From Bacillota bacterium (lineage in GTDB: Bacteria; Bacillota; Clostridia; Peptostreptococcales; Anaerovoracaceae), in contig JAFQZZ010000022.1 in assembly GCA_017405645.1 (NCBI GenBank), forward strand, positions 1-64,000: a DNA stretch of 64,000 nucleotides, written 5' to 3'. Positions 8,307 to 18,047 of this stretch are shown here, piece after piece. Each line of letters begins with the position of its first letter. Positions within the stretch are counted from its first letter, which is position 1. A program made the position numbers and the translations under genes. The notes under the pieces are model-generated. The model was not told where the DNA came from and did not search any database. It saw nothing but the letters and a program-made list of their open reading frames with translations.

Positions 8307-8834
8307 CTATTTTCCTGCCAGGCGGACCGGTTCCCCGTAATCCACCCCAAAGGTCTCAACTGTAACTTTTTTCATTCTCTGGTCGGTATCCGGACGGTCC
8401 ATGCGGTTTCTGGGAGTGTTCACGATCTCGTCCGCCACTTCCATTCCTTCGATCACCTTGCCGAAGGCCGCATAATTGCCGTTCAAATGGGGCGCATCCG
8501 CCACCATGATGAAGAACTGGGAGCCGCCGGTGTCGGGATGCATGGCCCGGGCCATGGACAGGACGCCCCTGGTATGATTCAGGCCGTTGGGGAAGCCGTT
8601 TGCGGCAAATTCCCCCGGGATGCAGTGCCCCGGGCCGCCCATGCCGGTGCCCGTGGGGTCGCCCCCCTGGATCATGAATCCGGGGATGACCCGGTGGAAG
8701 ATCACGCCGTCATAAAACCCTTTATTGGCCAGGTCAATGAAATTCTTCACCGAATTCGGAGCGGTCTCCGGGTACAGTTCGGCCTTCATGACCCCGCCGT
8801 TTTCCATTTCTATCGTAACGATCGGATTGCTCAT
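8307..8834 (-). CDS. Cyclophilin-type peptidyl-prolyl cis-trans isomerase
   Basis: From ATG 8834 (AGGAG 9 nt upstream) the protein has 175 residues. It shows the cyclophilin core [19 protein letters not shown] with the catalytic Arg and the GGSQFFIM motif, plus ALTP-like regions for ligand binding. No signal peptide is present, so it should act in the cytoplasm, catalysing proline isomerisation during protein folding. It lies between proS and cysS (13 and 4 nt gaps), an operon of translation and folding functions. Confidence 0.93.
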   Translation of the reverse strand: MSNPIVTIEMENGGVMKAELYPETAPNSVKNFIDLANKGFYDGVIFHRVIPGFMIQGGDPTGTGMGGPGHCIPGEFAANGFPNGLNHTRGVLSMARAMHPDTGGSQFFIMVADAPHLNGNYAAFGKVIEGMEVADEIVNTPRNRMDRPDTDQRMKKVTVETFGVDYGEPVRLAGK

Positions 8835-8847
8835 AGTTGTTCTCCTC

Positions 8848-10590
8848 TTATACCTCGTCGCCGACCGGATCATGCGCCAGCCGCGCCAGTTCGGAACGGA
8901 TGAATTCCACGGTTGCCTTCACAGCGTCTTCCGAGCTCATTTCGGTGGCTTCCTCGTCTTTTCTGAGTTTGTATTCCACGATGTTTTCGCCGGCTTTCTT
9001 GCCCACGGTGATCCTTACCGGGAAGCCGATCAGGTCCGCGTCATTGAACTTGACGCCGGCTCTTTCGTCCCGGTCGTCGATCAGGACTTCGATCCCTTCC
9101 GCCTTCAGGGCATCGTGGATCTTCATGCCCACTTCCATCTGTTCTTCCTTGCGGGTGTTGACTACGGTGACCACTGCATGGTACGGCGCCACGGAGACCG
9201 GCCAGATGATGCCCTTGTCGTCATGGTGCTGTTCGATGACCGCGGCGATGGTACGGGTGATGCCCACGCCGTGGCAGCCCATCCAGATCGGATGTTCTTC
9301 CATGTTTTCGTCTCTGTAGTAAGCGTGCATCGCTTCACTGTAGGTGGTGCCCAGCTTGAAGATCTGGCCCACTTCGATGCCCCGGGTGATCTGGATCGTG
9401 CCGCCGCACTTGGGGCACTTGTACCCGGCTTTGCTCTTCTTCAGATCCACCACGATGTCCGCCGTGAAATCTCTGCCGTAGTTGATATTCAGGGTATGGT
9501 ATCCGACTTTGTTGGCGCCGGCAACCATGTTTCTCAGTCCCGGCACTTCGCTGTCGGCAACGATGGTGCAGTTCTTCAGGCCTACCGGGCCGCAGAAGCC
9601 GCCGCTGCCGCCGATCTCATCGATCTCGGCTTCGTCCATGAATTCCAGCGCGAATTCCGGCACATTGATGGCATTGATCAGCTTGATCTCGTTCAGTTCC
9701 CGGTCGCCCCGGATGAAGCATACGTAATACTTGCCTTCCGCCTTGTACATCAAGGCCTTCAGGGCCTTGGTAGCGGGCAGTCCCAGGAAATTCGCCACGT
9801 CTTCGATGGTCTTGCAGTCCGGGGTATATTCATCCACGGGTTCCTTCATTTCTTCGGTTTCCGCCGGGTCGTCCACGCACTCCAGCCGTTCGGTGGTGGC
9901 TGCCTTGTCGCAGGTGTCGCAGTAACCGATCTCGGATTCGCCCACTTCCGCCAGGGCGGAGAATTCGTGGGAAGCGCTGCCGCCGATAGGGCCGTTGTCT
10001 GCCTCGATGGGACGGAAGTCTAGGTCGGCGCGGGTGAATATCCTGCTGTAGGCATCGAACATCAGGTCGTAGCTGTGATTGTTCGCCTCTTCATCCTTGT
10101 CAAAGTTGTAAGCGTCCTTCATGATGAATTCCCGGCCTCTCATGACGCCGAACCGGGGTCTTCTTTCGTCTCTGTACTTGGTCTGGATCTGGTACAGGTT
10201 GATGGGCAGCTGCCGGTAGGAAGTGACTTCTTCCCGGATGATGTCCGTGAAGATTTCTTCGTGGGTGGGCCCTAAGCAGTAGTCATTGCCCATTCTGTCC
10301 TGCAGTCTCATCAGTTCCGGTCCGTATTTATACCACCGGCCGGATTCTTCCCACAGAGCCGCCGGGTGCAGGGCGGTGCAGTTGATTTCCTGGGCGCCCT
10401 TGGCGTCCATTTCTTCCCGGACGATCTGTTCGAACTTGCGGATGGACCGCCATCCCAGGGGCATGTAGTTGAATACGCCCGGGGAAACCTTCCGGATCAT
10501 CCCGGTCCGCATCATCAAAACATGGCTGGTAACCTGTGCATCATTGGGCACTTCTCTGAGGGTGTGGAAGTGCATTTTCGACATTCTCAT
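8848..10590 (-). CDS. proS: Proline--tRNA ligase (bacterial long form with editing domain)
   Basis: The 580-residue class II synthetase starts MRMSKMHFHTLREVP. Motif 1 lies near MRTGMIRKVSPGVFNYMPLG, motif 2 near YRDERRPRFGVMRGREFIMKDAYNF, and motif 3 near HPIWMGCHGVGITRTIAAVIEQ. The segment between about 220 and 380 is the inserted YbaK-type domain that removes mischarged Ala-tRNA(Pro), identified by KALKALMYKAEGKYYVCFIRGDRELN. The C-terminal anticodon-binding domain ends the chain. AAAGGAG precedes the ATG. It starts the proS-cyclophilin-cysS group. Confidence 0.95.
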   Translation of the reverse strand: MRMSKMHFHTLREVPNDAQVTSHVLMMRTGMIRKVSPGVFNYMPLGWRSIRKFEQIVREEMDAKGAQEINCTALHPAALWEESGRWYKYGPELMRLQDRMGNDYCLGPTHEEIFTDIIREEVTSYRQLPINLYQIQTKYRDERRPRFGVMRGREFIMKDAYNFDKDEEANNHSYDLMFDAYSRIFTRADLDFRPIEADNGPIGGSASHEFSALAEVGESEIGYCDTCDKAATTERLECVDDPAETEEMKEPVDEYTPDCKTIEDVANFLGLPATKALKALMYKAEGKYYVCFIRGDRELNEIKLINAINVPEFALEFMDEAEIDEIGGSGGFCGPVGLKNCTIVADSEVPGLRNMVAGANKVGYHTLNINYGRDFTADIVVDLKKSKAGYKCPKCGGTIQITRGIEVGQIFKLGTTYSEAMHAYYRDENMEEHPIWMGCHGVGITRTIAAVIEQHHDDKGIIWPVSVAPYHAVVTVVNTRKEEQMEVGMKIHDALKAEGIEVLIDDRDERAGVKFNDADLIGFPVRITVGKKAGENIVEYKLRKDEEATEMSSEDAVKATVEFIRSELARLAHDPVGDEV

Positions 10591-10641
10591 AACTGTTCTC
10601 CTTTGCTTCTCTTTTATTTCAAACGGTGCAGTATTTTCTCT

Positions 10642-11151
10642 CTATGTACGATCCGGCCCCGCCGGGGGCGGTCGGTATCCGGTTTCGCTGACACAGGCAA
10701 CGGCCTGGGCGGAGATCCCTTCCCCGCGGCCTTCGAAGCCCAGTCCTTCGGTGGTGGTGGCTTTGACGTTCACCCTTGCGGGAGAGAGCGCCAGCGCCTC
10801 CGCAATGCCCGCCTTCATGAATTCCGCATAGGGTGCCATCTTCGGCGCCTGGGCCACGATCACAGCATCGACGTTGACGGGTTCATACCCTTCGTCCCTC
10901 ATCCGCTGCCGCACGGTCTTCAGAAGGTCCATGCTGGAGGCCCCTTTGTAGCGGTCGTCGGTATCCGGGAAATGCATCCCGATGTCCCCGAGCCCGCAGG
11001 CCCCCAGAAGCGCATCCATGACGGCATGCAAAAGCACATCCCCGTCGGAGTGGGCTTCCAGACCCTTTTCGTAAGGGATCTCCACGCCTCCTAAGATGAG
11101 CTTTCTTCCTTCTGTGAATCTGTGCACGTCGTAACCTATTCCGGTAAACAT
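10642..11151 (-). CDS. ispF: 2-C-methyl-D-erythritol 2,4-cyclodiphosphate synthase
   Basis: This 169-residue enzyme performs the fifth step of the MEP (non-mevalonate) isoprenoid pathway. Metal ligands are in GIGYDVHRF (Asp and His, residues 6-12) and in the loop [20 protein letters not shown]. The closing motif [23 protein letters not shown] is also typical. A short extra tail (PPPAGPDRT) follows the conserved end. It lies 16 nt after ispD. The Shine-Dalgarno (ACAGGT) is weak, so translation may be coupled to ispD. Confidence 0.95.
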   Translation of the reverse strand: MFTGIGYDVHRFTEGRKLILGGVEIPYEKGLEAHSDGDVLLHAVMDALLGACGLGDIGMHFPDTDDRYKGASSMDLLKTVRQRMRDEGYEPVNVDAVIVAQAPKMAPYAEFMKAGIAEALALSPARVNVKATTTEGLGFEGRGEGISAQAVACVSETGYRPPPAGPDRT

Positions 11152-11167
11152 CGCTTTAATACCTGTC

Positions 11168-11878
11168 TTATTCCTGTTTCTCGATCCTCTTCTTCAGAAG
11201 AGCTTCCGCGACGATCAGGTCGTCGGAAGTAGTAACTTTAATATTATCATATTTACTGTCAACAATAAACACTTTTTTGCCCTGTTTTTCGGCAAAGGAC
11301 GCTTCGTCGGTCCCGTGAAAGCCTTCCGCCAGGCCCTTTTCCATATCCGCCCGGATCTCCCGGCAGGTAAACGCCTGGGGAGTGTGGACGGCATACAGGG
11401 TCCGCCGGTCCGGCGTGGCCGAAACTGCGCCTCCCTCCACGGTTTTGATGGTGTCCTTCACCGGTACAGCGGCGATGCAGCAGCCCTCTCGGGCTGCTGC
11501 TTTTACACACTGATCAATTGTTTCCTGATCGACCAGAGGCCTTGCGCCGTCATGGACCAGGACCAGGTCCGAATCTCCTGCGCATTTCAAAGCCTCCAGC
11601 ACGGTGTCATAGCGTTCGCTCCCTCCGGGGATAACGGTATCCGCCTTCGGGTACTTCTCTTTCGGAATGATCTCGCTGCGGCAGTATTCCACCTCTTCCG
11701 GGCGGACTGCCACGATGATACGGTCAACATATTGATTTATTTCAAAGGCCTCCACCGTCCACTGGAGAACGGTCTTTCCCAATAGCTTCAGATATACTTT
11801 GCTGACCCCGCCGGCGTTCATTCGTTTCCCGCTGCCGGCCGCGGGTATGATTGCGGTTATGAATCGGTTGTTATACAT
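11168..11878 (-). CDS. ispD: 2-C-methyl-D-erythritol 4-phosphate cytidylyltransferase
   Basis: The 236-residue protein transfers CMP from CTP to methylerythritol phosphate, the third step of the MEP pathway. The nucleotidyltransferase signature [11 protein letters not shown] (residues 9-19) binds [12 protein letters not shown] and DTIKTVEGG are further conserved active-site segments. The N-terminus carries five extra residues before the first strand. It forms an operon with ispF. The gene lies in the conserved PIN/TRAM-ispD-ispF order downstream of ctsR-clpC-radA. Confidence 0.95.
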   Translation of the reverse strand: MYNNRFITAIIPAAGSGKRMNAGGVSKVYLKLLGKTVLQWTVEAFEINQYVDRIIVAVRPEEVEYCRSEIIPKEKYPKADTVIPGGSERYDTVLEALKCAGDSDLVLVHDGARPLVDQETIDQCVKAAAREGCCIAAVPVKDTIKTVEGGAVSATPDRRTLYAVHTPQAFTCREIRADMEKGLAEGFHGTDEASFAEKQGKKVFIVDSKYDNIKVTTSDDLIVAEALLKKRIEKQE

Positions 11879-11915
11879 AACTTCAATAATAAAAATAATA
11901 ATAAATAAAATGATT

Positions 11916-13043
11916 TCAGTTTGTTTTTCTTGGTTTTGCGAATATCATCCGTCCCGAGGCCGTCTGCAGCACGCTGGTGACCTCCGTGTTTACGTCTTTT
12001 CCGATTAGACTCTTTCCGCCTTCCACCACGATCATGGTGCCGTCGGGCATGTAGCCCACGCCCTGGTTGTTTTCCCGTCCTTCCCGGATCACCGAAACCT
12101 TCAGGTCTTCGCCCGGTATCACCACCGTCCGCAGCGCATTGACCACGTCGTTGATGTTCAGCACGGGGATCTCCTGGATCTCTGCCACCTGGATCAGGTT
12201 GAAATCGTTGGTGACCACTTTCGCATCCAGTTTCTGCGCCAGCCGCAGCAGCTTCACGTCCACTTCTTCCACACCGTCCCAGTCCTTGTCGCTGTAAGTG
12301 TTGTAGATCTCGATGCCGTAATAGCTGCGGATGTCTTTCAAAACGGCCAGCCCTCTTCGCCCTTTGGCTTTCTTGATGGGATCCGAGGAATCCGATAAGT
12401 GCCTGAGTTCCGTCAGCACGTATTCCGGTATGATGATGTCTCCCTCGATGAACCCGGTTTTCATCAGGTCCATGATCCGTCCGTCGATGAGCACGCTGGT
12501 ATCGAAGATCTTCGGGATGGCTTCCCGCCGTTTCCTCGGTGCATTACGCCGGTTCTGGAAATAGGCTGCGCCGGAGGTTCTCATATCGTAACCGGAACCC
12601 CTGTCCGACAGTTGCTTGCCCAGCCGCGCTCCGACCAGTGTGAACATTCCGCCGAAAATGATGTACGCGATGACGGAGAGCACCGTACCCAGATACAGAA
12701 TCCGGATATTGCCCAGCAGTCCGCTGATCAGATAGGCTGCCAGCAGCCCCAGAATCAGTCCCAGGCCGCCGCCAATCAACTGAAATGCGGAGAAACGGGA
12801 AATGTTGGTTTCCAGCCGCTGTCCGATCCGCCCCCAGTTCTTGACCATCCTGCCGGAAATGAAAAAGGCCAGTGCGCCTACAATCACGGCGCCGACCACC
12901 GGTGTGGCGATTTCCACGGTTTTTGCGGATGCCTGCATTTCTTCCGTAAACGAAGTGACTGCAAGCATGTAGATCAGGATACCCAGACTATAGCCTAAAG
13001 CTGCGCCTAAGATCGTGAGTAAAAGCCTGATCACGACTTTCAT
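11916..13043 (-). CDS. Membrane-anchored PIN/TRAM domain protein (YacL family)
   Basis: The 375-residue protein has four predicted transmembrane helices in the first 130 residues, then a PIN domain beginning KIFDTSVLIDGRIMDLMKTGF with the acidic residues of a Mg-dependent nuclease (Asp in FDTS, Glu in TELRHL, Asp in VTNDFNL), and a C-terminal TRAM domain (about 300-370, GEDLKVSVIREGRENNQGVGYM...). The family is conserved next to ispD in Firmicutes; a nuclease role is inferred from the fold and not proven. It begins 7 nt after carD and probably shares its promoter. Confidence 0.88.
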   Translation of the reverse strand: MKVVIRLLLTILGAALGYSLGILIYMLAVTSFTEEMQASAKTVEIATPVVGAVIVGALAFFISGRMVKNWGRIGQRLETNISRFSAFQLIGGGLGLILGLLAAYLISGLLGNIRILYLGTVLSVIAYIIFGGMFTLVGARLGKQLSDRGSGYDMRTSGAAYFQNRRNAPRKRREAIPKIFDTSVLIDGRIMDLMKTGFIEGDIIIPEYVLTELRHLSDSSDPIKKAKGRRGLAVLKDIRSYYGIEIYNTYSDKDWDGVEEVDVKLLRLAQKLDAKVVTNDFNLIQVAEIQEIPVLNINDVVNALRTVVIPGEDLKVSVIREGRENNQGVGYMPDGTMIVVEGGKSLIGKDVNTEVTSVLQTASGRMIFAKPRKTN

Positions 13044-13050
13044 AGGTTTA

Positions 13051-13545
13051 TCAACCCCCTTCCAGATTGTAGGTAATGGAGTCCCGGATCGCCGCTTCCG
13101 CCTTCTCCGAATCGATGTCCAGTACCAGCATCACTTCGCTGGCCAGAATACGGGTGGCGTTCAGCAGCATCTTGCGTTCGCCGGTGGAGAGTCCCTTGAC
13201 CCGGTCGGAAATTGTCAGATTCCGCACCACTTCCGCCACGCTGAAGATATCGCCTGAGCGCAGCAGGGTCTGATTGGCCCGGTAGCGCTTGTTCCAGTTG
13301 GCGGACATGACGCTGGGGGCCTCTCCCAGGATCTCCATGGCTTTTGCCAGATCCTCTTTGCTGACGATGGGACGCATGCCGATGGCTTCACTGTTGTCCA
13401 CCGGTATCATGATATGGATATCCGTCACCGGGATCTTCATCGTATAGTAATCCCGTTCTTCGCCGAGTATGACCTTGGATTCGATATTGTCGATGACCCC
13501 GGCTCCATGCATTGGGTATACTACTTTGTCGCCGATCTTAAACAT
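13051..13545 (-). CDS. CarD/CdnL-type RNA polymerase-binding transcription factor
   Basis: The 164-residue protein begins MFKIGDKVVYPMHGAGVIDNIE, the Tudor-like RNA polymerase-interaction domain shared with Mfd and CarD/CdnL, and continues with a helical DNA-binding C-terminal domain (KEDLAKAMEILGEAPSVMSANWNKRYRANQTLL). Such proteins bind the RNAP beta subunit and stabilise open complexes at rRNA and other promoters. It has a strong promoter of its own (13571-13600) although it also follows radA in the same direction. GGAGGGAGCAGC precedes the ATG. Confidence 0.9.
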   Translation of the reverse strand: MFKIGDKVVYPMHGAGVIDNIESKVILGEERDYYTMKIPVTDIHIMIPVDNSEAIGMRPIVSKEDLAKAMEILGEAPSVMSANWNKRYRANQTLLRSGDIFSVAEVVRNLTISDRVKGLSTGERKMLLNATRILASEVMLVLDIDSEKAEAAIRDSITYNLEGG

Positions 13546-13570
13546 GCTGCTCCCTCCATCGTTAACTTAT

Positions 13571-13600
13571 AGTATACCCTGTTTTTGCCCGTAATGTCAA
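13571..13600 (-). promoter_or_regulatory. Promoter of the carD-PIN/TRAM-ispD-ispF unit
   Basis: On the minus strand TTGACA (13595-13600) and TATACT (13571-13576) are separated by 18 nt, and the -35 overlaps the end of radA. This gives the carD group expression independent of the CtsR-controlled clpC promoter. Confidence 0.75.
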
Positions 13601-14979
13601 TGCTGTAGCACCTTATTCACGGCCTCCCGAAGGTCTTTCGCGCCGATAATTTCAATATTTTCCGGACCGGACCACCGGATCCGGTTCTTTTCCGGCATCA
13701 GGATCTTCGTAAATCCCATCCGGGCCGCCTCGGAGGCGATCCGCTCCGGCTGGGAAATGCCCCTCAGTTCGCCGGTCAGGCCGATCTCTCCCAACACGAT
13801 GGTCCGGGGATCCGCCATCGGTCTTCCGAGGGCCGCCGAGGAGATGGCCGCCGCCACCGCCAGGTCGATGGAAGTGCCCTCCGGCCGGATGCCGCCGGCC
13901 ACGTTGACGTACACATCGCTGCTCATCAGCTTCAGGCCGGTGCGCTTTTCCAGCACGGCGATGATCATGTTGAGCCTTCCCGGGTCGAAGCCGATGCTGC
14001 TGCGCCGGGCGAAACCCACGCCGGAAGGCGACACCAGGGCCTGCACTTCCAGCAGCAGGGGCCGGGAACCCTCATAGACCGCCGTCACCACGGAGCCTTC
14101 CGCTCCCCGGGAGGTCTCCTCCAGGACACTGGCGGACAGGTCCGCGATCTCCCGCAGCCCTTCGCTGCTCATTTCAAAAGCGCCGATCTCGCTGGTGTTG
14201 CCGAAGCGGTTTTTGTAGGACCGCAGGATCCGGAACCCGTGGTTCCGCTCTCCGGAGAAATTCAGCACCGTGTCCACCAGGTGCTCCACGATCTTCGGCC
14301 CCGCCAGGTCCCCGCTCTTGGTCACATGGGCCACGATGAAGGCCGGGATCCCCGCCTGCTTCACCACCCGCATGATCTCCGCAGTGCAGGCCCGCACCTG
14401 GGAAACGCTGCCCGCGGCGGAGGTGAGCTGGGAGGAATAGACCGTCTGGATGGAATCGATGATGAGGAACACCGGTTTGAATTCGGCCACCGCGTCCAGG
14501 ATCAGTTCCAGTTCCGTTTCCGACAGCAGGTACAGATCGTCGGAAAGCCCGCCGATCCGGTCCGCCCGCAGGCGAATCTGCTCCCCGGATTCCTCGCCGC
14601 TGACGTACAGCACCCGGCCGTATTTCCGGGCGATGCCGGCGGCCGCCTGCAGGAGGATGGTGGATTTCCCGATACCCGGCTCCCCGCTGATCAGCGTCAG
14701 GGAGCCCTTGATCAGGCCGCCCCCCAGCACCCGGTTCAGCTCCCCGATGCCGGTGTCCATCCGCTCCGTCTCCCCGGAAACAATATCCCGGATGGGAGCC
14801 GGCTTCACGATCCGGTGCTCCCGGTTTTTCGAGGACAGGGCGGACGACGCGGACGTGTCCGCGACCCGCTCCTCCGTGAAGGTGTTCCAGGCCCCGCAGA
14901 TGCACTGTCCCATCCATTTCGGGCTCTCATAGCCGCATTCGCTGCACACGAACACGGTTTTGGGACCTTTCTTAGCCAT
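13597..14979 (-). CDS. radA: DNA repair protein RadA (Sms)
   Basis: The 460-residue protein starts with a four-cysteine zinc finger (CSECGYESPKWMGQCICGAW), followed by a RecA-like ATPase with Walker A GEPGIGKST and Walker B VFLIIDSIQTV, the RadA-specific YKNRFGNTSEIG motif, and a C-terminal Lon-protease-like domain (GGIRPEGTSIDLAVAAAISSA). RadA is a helicase-like ATPase that helps branch migration in homologous recombination. The ATG overlaps the clpC stop by 8 nt and follows AGGAGGAGAGCGG. The clpC-radA pair is standard in Firmicutes. Confidence 0.95.
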   Translation of the reverse strand: MAKKGPKTVFVCSECGYESPKWMGQCICGAWNTFTEERVADTSASSALSSKNREHRIVKPAPIRDIVSGETERMDTGIGELNRVLGGGLIKGSLTLISGEPGIGKSTILLQAAAGIARKYGRVLYVSGEESGEQIRLRADRIGGLSDDLYLLSETELELILDAVAEFKPVFLIIDSIQTVYSSQLTSAAGSVSQVRACTAEIMRVVKQAGIPAFIVAHVTKSGDLAGPKIVEHLVDTVLNFSGERNHGFRILRSYKNRFGNTSEIGAFEMSSEGLREIADLSASVLEETSRGAEGSVVTAVYEGSRPLLLEVQALVSPSGVGFARRSSIGFDPGRLNMIIAVLEKRTGLKLMSSDVYVNVAGGIRPEGTSIDLAVAAAISSAALGRPMADPRTIVLGEIGLTGELRGISQPERIASEAARMGFTKILMPEKNRIRWSGPENIEIIGAKDLREAVNKVLQH

Positions 14980-17410
14980 TCCGCTCTCCTCCTTTTTCCA
15001 GCAGGATCCGGTCGCCGCCGGCGTTCACGATGACGGTGTCGCCGGGCTTCAGGTCCCCCTTCAGGATCGCTTCCGCGAACTTGTCCTCCACCAGCCGGGT
15101 GATGGTCCGCCGCAGGGGCCGTGCCCCGTACTGCTCGTCAAAGCCTTCCCGGAAGATCAGGTCCTTCGCCTCGTCCGTCACTTCCATTTCCATCTTCAGT
15201 TTCTTCGCCCGTTCCTTCAGGTCGCTGATCATCAGGTCGATGATCTGCCGGATCTCCGGCTGTTCCAGGCGATGGAATACGATGACCTCATCCAGCCGGT
15301 TCAGGAATTCCGGCCGGAAAGTCTTGTTCAATTCGCCCATGATGGTATCTTTCATCTTTTCATAGGCGTTCATCTTTTCATCCAGGTCGTCTCCCGCGGA
15401 GAAGCCCAGGGTCTTCTGCTTTTTGATGGTATGGGCCCCCACGTTGGAAGTCATGATGATGACGGCGTTCTTGAAATCCGCCATCTTGCCCTTGGAATCC
15501 GACACGTGGCCGTCCTCCAGCATCTGCAGGAGGATGTTAAACACGTCCGGATGGGCCTTTTCGATCTCGTCCAGCAGGACGATGGAATAGGGCTTCCGGC
15601 GGATCTTTTCGCAGAGTTGCCCGCCTTCCTCATAGCCCACGTAGCCCGGAGGCGAGCCGATGATCTTGGAGACCGAGTGTTTTTCCATGTACTCCGACAT
15701 GTCGAGCCGGATGATGGAATCCTCGTCCCCGAAAAGGGCTTCCGCCAGGGCCTTGCACAATTCCGTCTTGCCCACTCCCGTGGGTCCCAGGAACAGGAAG
15801 GATCCCACCGGCCGCTTCGGATCCTTGAGGCCGACCCTTGCCCGGCGGATGGCCCGGGAAATGGCCACGATGGGCTCTTCCTGGCCGATGATCCGGGATT
15901 TCAGCGTCTCCTCGATATTTACCAGCTTGTCCGTTTCGGACTGATTCAGTCTTTCCACCGGGATGCCGGTCCAGCCGGAGATGATGGAAGCGATGTCTTC
16001 CTCCGTCACCACCGCCTTGTCCGCGTAGACTTCTTCCATTTTCGCGGAAGCTTCCTTGATTTTTGCGTTCAGCTCCTGCTCCCGGTCCCGCAGGGACGCG
16101 GCTTCCTCGAAATTCTGCTTCTGGATGGCGTCCTCCTTGGAGGCGATGATCTCCTCCAGCTCGTCTTCCATTTCGATGACGTCGTCCGGTTTGATGTAGG
16201 TCTTCAGCTTGATCCGGGCCGCCGCCTCGTCCATCAGGTCCACTGCCTTGTCCGGCAGGAAGCGGTCCGGGATGTACCGGGCCGACAGGCTCACCGCCGC
16301 ATAGACCGCCCGGTCCGTGATCTTCACATGGTGATGCTTTTCGTATTCCTCTTTCAGGCCGCTCAAGATCTCCACTGCGTCCGTCAGGGACGGCTCATCG
16401 ATCTGGACCTGCTGGAACCGCCGCTCCAGGGCCGGGTCCTTCTCCACTTTTTTTCGGTATTCCGTGTAGGTGGTGGCGCCGATGACCTGGACTTCTCCCC
16501 GGCTCAGGGCCGGCTTGAGGATGTTGGAGGCATCGATGGAACCCTCGCCGCCGCCGGCGCCGATGATGGTGTGCATCTCGTCGATGAAGAGGATGACTTT
16601 CCCGTCCTTCTTCGCTTCCTCCAGAGCCTGCTTCATTCTCTCTTCAAATTCGCCCCGGAACTTGGACCCCGCCAGGAGCCCCGGCATATCCAGGGAAATT
16701 AGTTTCTTCCCCCTCAGGTTGTCCGGAATGTCCCCGCTGGTGATCTTCCGGGCCAGGCCTTCCGCAATGGCGGTCTTGCCCACGCCGGGTTCCCCCACCA
16801 GGCAGGGATTGTTCTTGGTCCGGCGGCTCAGGATCTGGATGACCCGTTCGATCTCCCTTTCCCGGCCCACCACCGGATCCAGCTTGCCGGCCCTGGCGTC
16901 TTCCGTCAGGTCGATCCCGTACTTCCGCAGGATGCTCTTCTCGTTTTCCTTCGCCTTCTGGACTTCCTGCTCCGTTTTCCGGCTGATCTCCAGGATGTCC
17001 TTCTCCAGGGAAACCAGATTGATGTTCATATCGTTCAGGATCTTCACGGCGATCCCCTTGCCTTCCTTGAGGATCCCTACCATCAGGTGCTCGATCCCCA
17101 CGGCGCTCTTGCCCATCTGGCGGGCCGTCAGATGGCTGATCTCAAAGATCTGCACGGTCCGCTGGGAAAAGCCCAGAAGTTTGGTGTTGGTGCCGCTGCC
17201 GTCCCCCACCAGTTCGATGATCCGGCTGCGGATGATGTCCGCCGTGATCCCCGCGTTTTCAAAAGCGGAGGAAATGGGGCTCTGCAGCTGCAGGATCCCC
17301 AGCAGCAGATGCTCGCTGCCGATGAGGCTGTGGCCCATGGCCGCCGCCTCGTTTTTCGCAATGTCGATGGCTCGCTTGGAGCCTTCCGTAAATTTGCCGT
17401 ATACTTCCAC
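14972..17410 (-). CDS. clpC: ATP-dependent Clp protease ATP-binding subunit ClpC
   Basis: The 812-residue AAA+ unfoldase has two N-terminal Clp repeats (1-145), AAA-1 with Walker [10 protein letters not shown] (about 205), a middle region with a UVR-like helix [20 protein letters not shown], and AAA-2 with GPTGVGKTE (about 540) and the final D2-small domain ([20 protein letters not shown]). It feeds substrates to ClpP and acts in protein quality control. The start codon is GTG (17408-17410) after AGAGGTGACAAC. It follows ctsR directly; the mcsA and mcsB genes that usually lie between ctsR and clpC are missing. Confidence 0.95.
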   Translation of the reverse strand: MEVYGKFTEGSKRAIDIAKNEAAAMGHSLIGSEHLLLGILQLQSPISSAFENAGITADIIRSRIIELVGDGSGTNTKLLGFSQRTVQIFEISHLTARQMGKSAVGIEHLMVGILKEGKGIAVKILNDMNINLVSLEKDILEISRKTEQEVQKAKENEKSILRKYGIDLTEDARAGKLDPVVGREREIERVIQILSRRTKNNPCLVGEPGVGKTAIAEGLARKITSGDIPDNLRGKKLISLDMPGLLAGSKFRGEFEERMKQALEEAKKDGKVILFIDEMHTIIGAGGGEGSIDASNILKPALSRGEVQVIGATTYTEYRKKVEKDPALERRFQQVQIDEPSLTDAVEILSGLKEEYEKHHHVKITDRAVYAAVSLSARYIPDRFLPDKAVDLMDEAAARIKLKTYIKPDDVIEMEDELEEIIASKEDAIQKQNFEEAASLRDREQELNAKIKEASAKMEEVYADKAVVTEEDIASIISGWTGIPVERLNQSETDKLVNIEETLKSRIIGQEEPIVAISRAIRRARVGLKDPKRPVGSFLFLGPTGVGKTELCKALAEALFGDEDSIIRLDMSEYMEKHSVSKIIGSPPGYVGYEEGGQLCEKIRRKPYSIVLLDEIEKAHPDVFNILLQMLEDGHVSDSKGKMADFKNAVIIMTSNVGAHTIKKQKTLGFSAGDDLDEKMNAYEKMKDTIMGELNKTFRPEFLNRLDEVIVFHRLEQPEIRQIIDLMISDLKERAKKLKMEMEVTDEAKDLIFREGFDEQYGARPLRRTITRLVEDKFAEAILKGDLKPGDTVIVNAGGDRILLEKGGERNG

Positions 17411-17424
17411 GTTGTCACCTCTCT

Positions 17425-17886
17425 TTATTCCATTCCGCAGACCGACAGGATCATGTTTTTCAGGATCCCCGCCCGCATTTCATTCCTCAGGTTCACCGGC
17501 CCCGCGATGGCCCGGTCGCTGACCGCCGCCTTCATCAGCCGGTCCTCCCGCTCGCTGATCAGTTCCTTTTCCTGAAGCAGATCGATCATCTGCCCCGCTT
17601 TCAGCACCGTGATGCTGTCCCCGGTCTCCTGCAGCAGCGCCGAATAGAAATCGTCCGACGACAGGTTCATCTTGATGATCTTGATGGAACCGCCGCCGCC
17701 CCGCTGGCTCTCGATCCGGTAGCCCTTGTCCATGGAAAACCGCGTCGTCAGCACGTAATTGATCTGGGACGGCGCGCACTTGAAATAGCCCGCCAGTTCG
17801 TTCCGCTGGATCTCCACCGGCTCCGATGCGTTGTCTTCCAGGAGTTCTTTGATAAAGACCTCGATGAGGTCGCTCATTTTCGCCAT
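17425..17886 (-). CDS. ctsR: Transcriptional repressor CtsR
   Basis: From ATG 17886 (GGGAGGGATAGAA upstream) the protein is 153 residues, as expected for CtsR. The N-terminal winged helix-turn-helix ([42 protein letters not shown]) is followed by the glycine-rich wing RGGGGSIKI that contacts DNA and senses heat in Bacillus, and a C-terminal dimerisation domain. It represses class III heat-shock genes by binding a tandem heptad. A matching operator lies on its own promoter, so autoregulation of ctsR-clpC-radA is expected. Confidence 0.94.
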   Translation of the reverse strand: MAKMSDLIEVFIKELLEDNASEPVEIQRNELAGYFKCAPSQINYVLTTRFSMDKGYRIESQRGGGGSIKIIKMNLSSDDFYSALLQETGDSITVLKAGQMIDLLQEKELISEREDRLMKAAVSDRAIAGPVNLRNEMRAGILKNMILSVCGME

Positions 17887-17943
17887 TTCTATCCCTCCCT
17901 GTATCCTTTCATCTTCGGCCCTGAAAAACAAAAGGCCAAAGAA

Positions 17944-17991
17944 ATTGACTTTCTTTGACCTTATTATAGACTATCCCTGACTTTTAGGCAA
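17944..17991 (-). promoter_or_regulatory. ctsR promoter with CtsR operator
   Basis: On the minus strand TTGCCT (17986-17991) and TATAAT (17963-17968) are 17 nt apart. Starting two nucleotides downstream is GGTCAAAGAAAGTCAAT (17944-17960), which matches the known CtsR heptad repeat RGTCAAANANRGTCAAA at every fixed position except the last. The operator covers the transcription start, so bound CtsR would block initiation. The operator is also one arm of a larger inverted repeat (17934-17960). Confidence 0.85.
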
Positions 17992-18006
17992 GGGTTTATT
18001 TGAAAT

Positions 18007-18037
18007 GGGAGCCGGATGCTTATAGCTCCCGGCTCCC
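18007..18037 (-). terminator. Putative terminator of the SLH/leucine-rich gene
   Basis: A perfect 9-bp GC-rich stem GGGAGCCGG/CCGGCTCCC with a 13-nt loop lies just after the stop at 18048. The following minus-strand sequence (ATTTCAAATAAA) is AT-rich but lacks a long T-run, so efficiency is uncertain. Confidence 0.45.
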
Positions 18038-18047
18038 GGCTGACAGC

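Noticed and set aside
14960-16702. Plus-strand open frame of 580 codons opposite clpC
   Set aside because: It is a shadow of the GC-rich clpC coding frame, with low-complexity His/Arg/Leu composition and no recognisable domain or start signals. Similar antisense frames opposite rex, cysS, proS, feoB and groEL were rejected for the same reason.
17921-17960. Attenuator in the ctsR leader (hairpin followed by TTTTGTTTTT on the minus strand)
   Set aside because: The predicted transcription start lies inside the hairpin, so the transcript would keep only a weak seven-pair A/U stem. The palindrome is better explained as an extended CtsR binding region.
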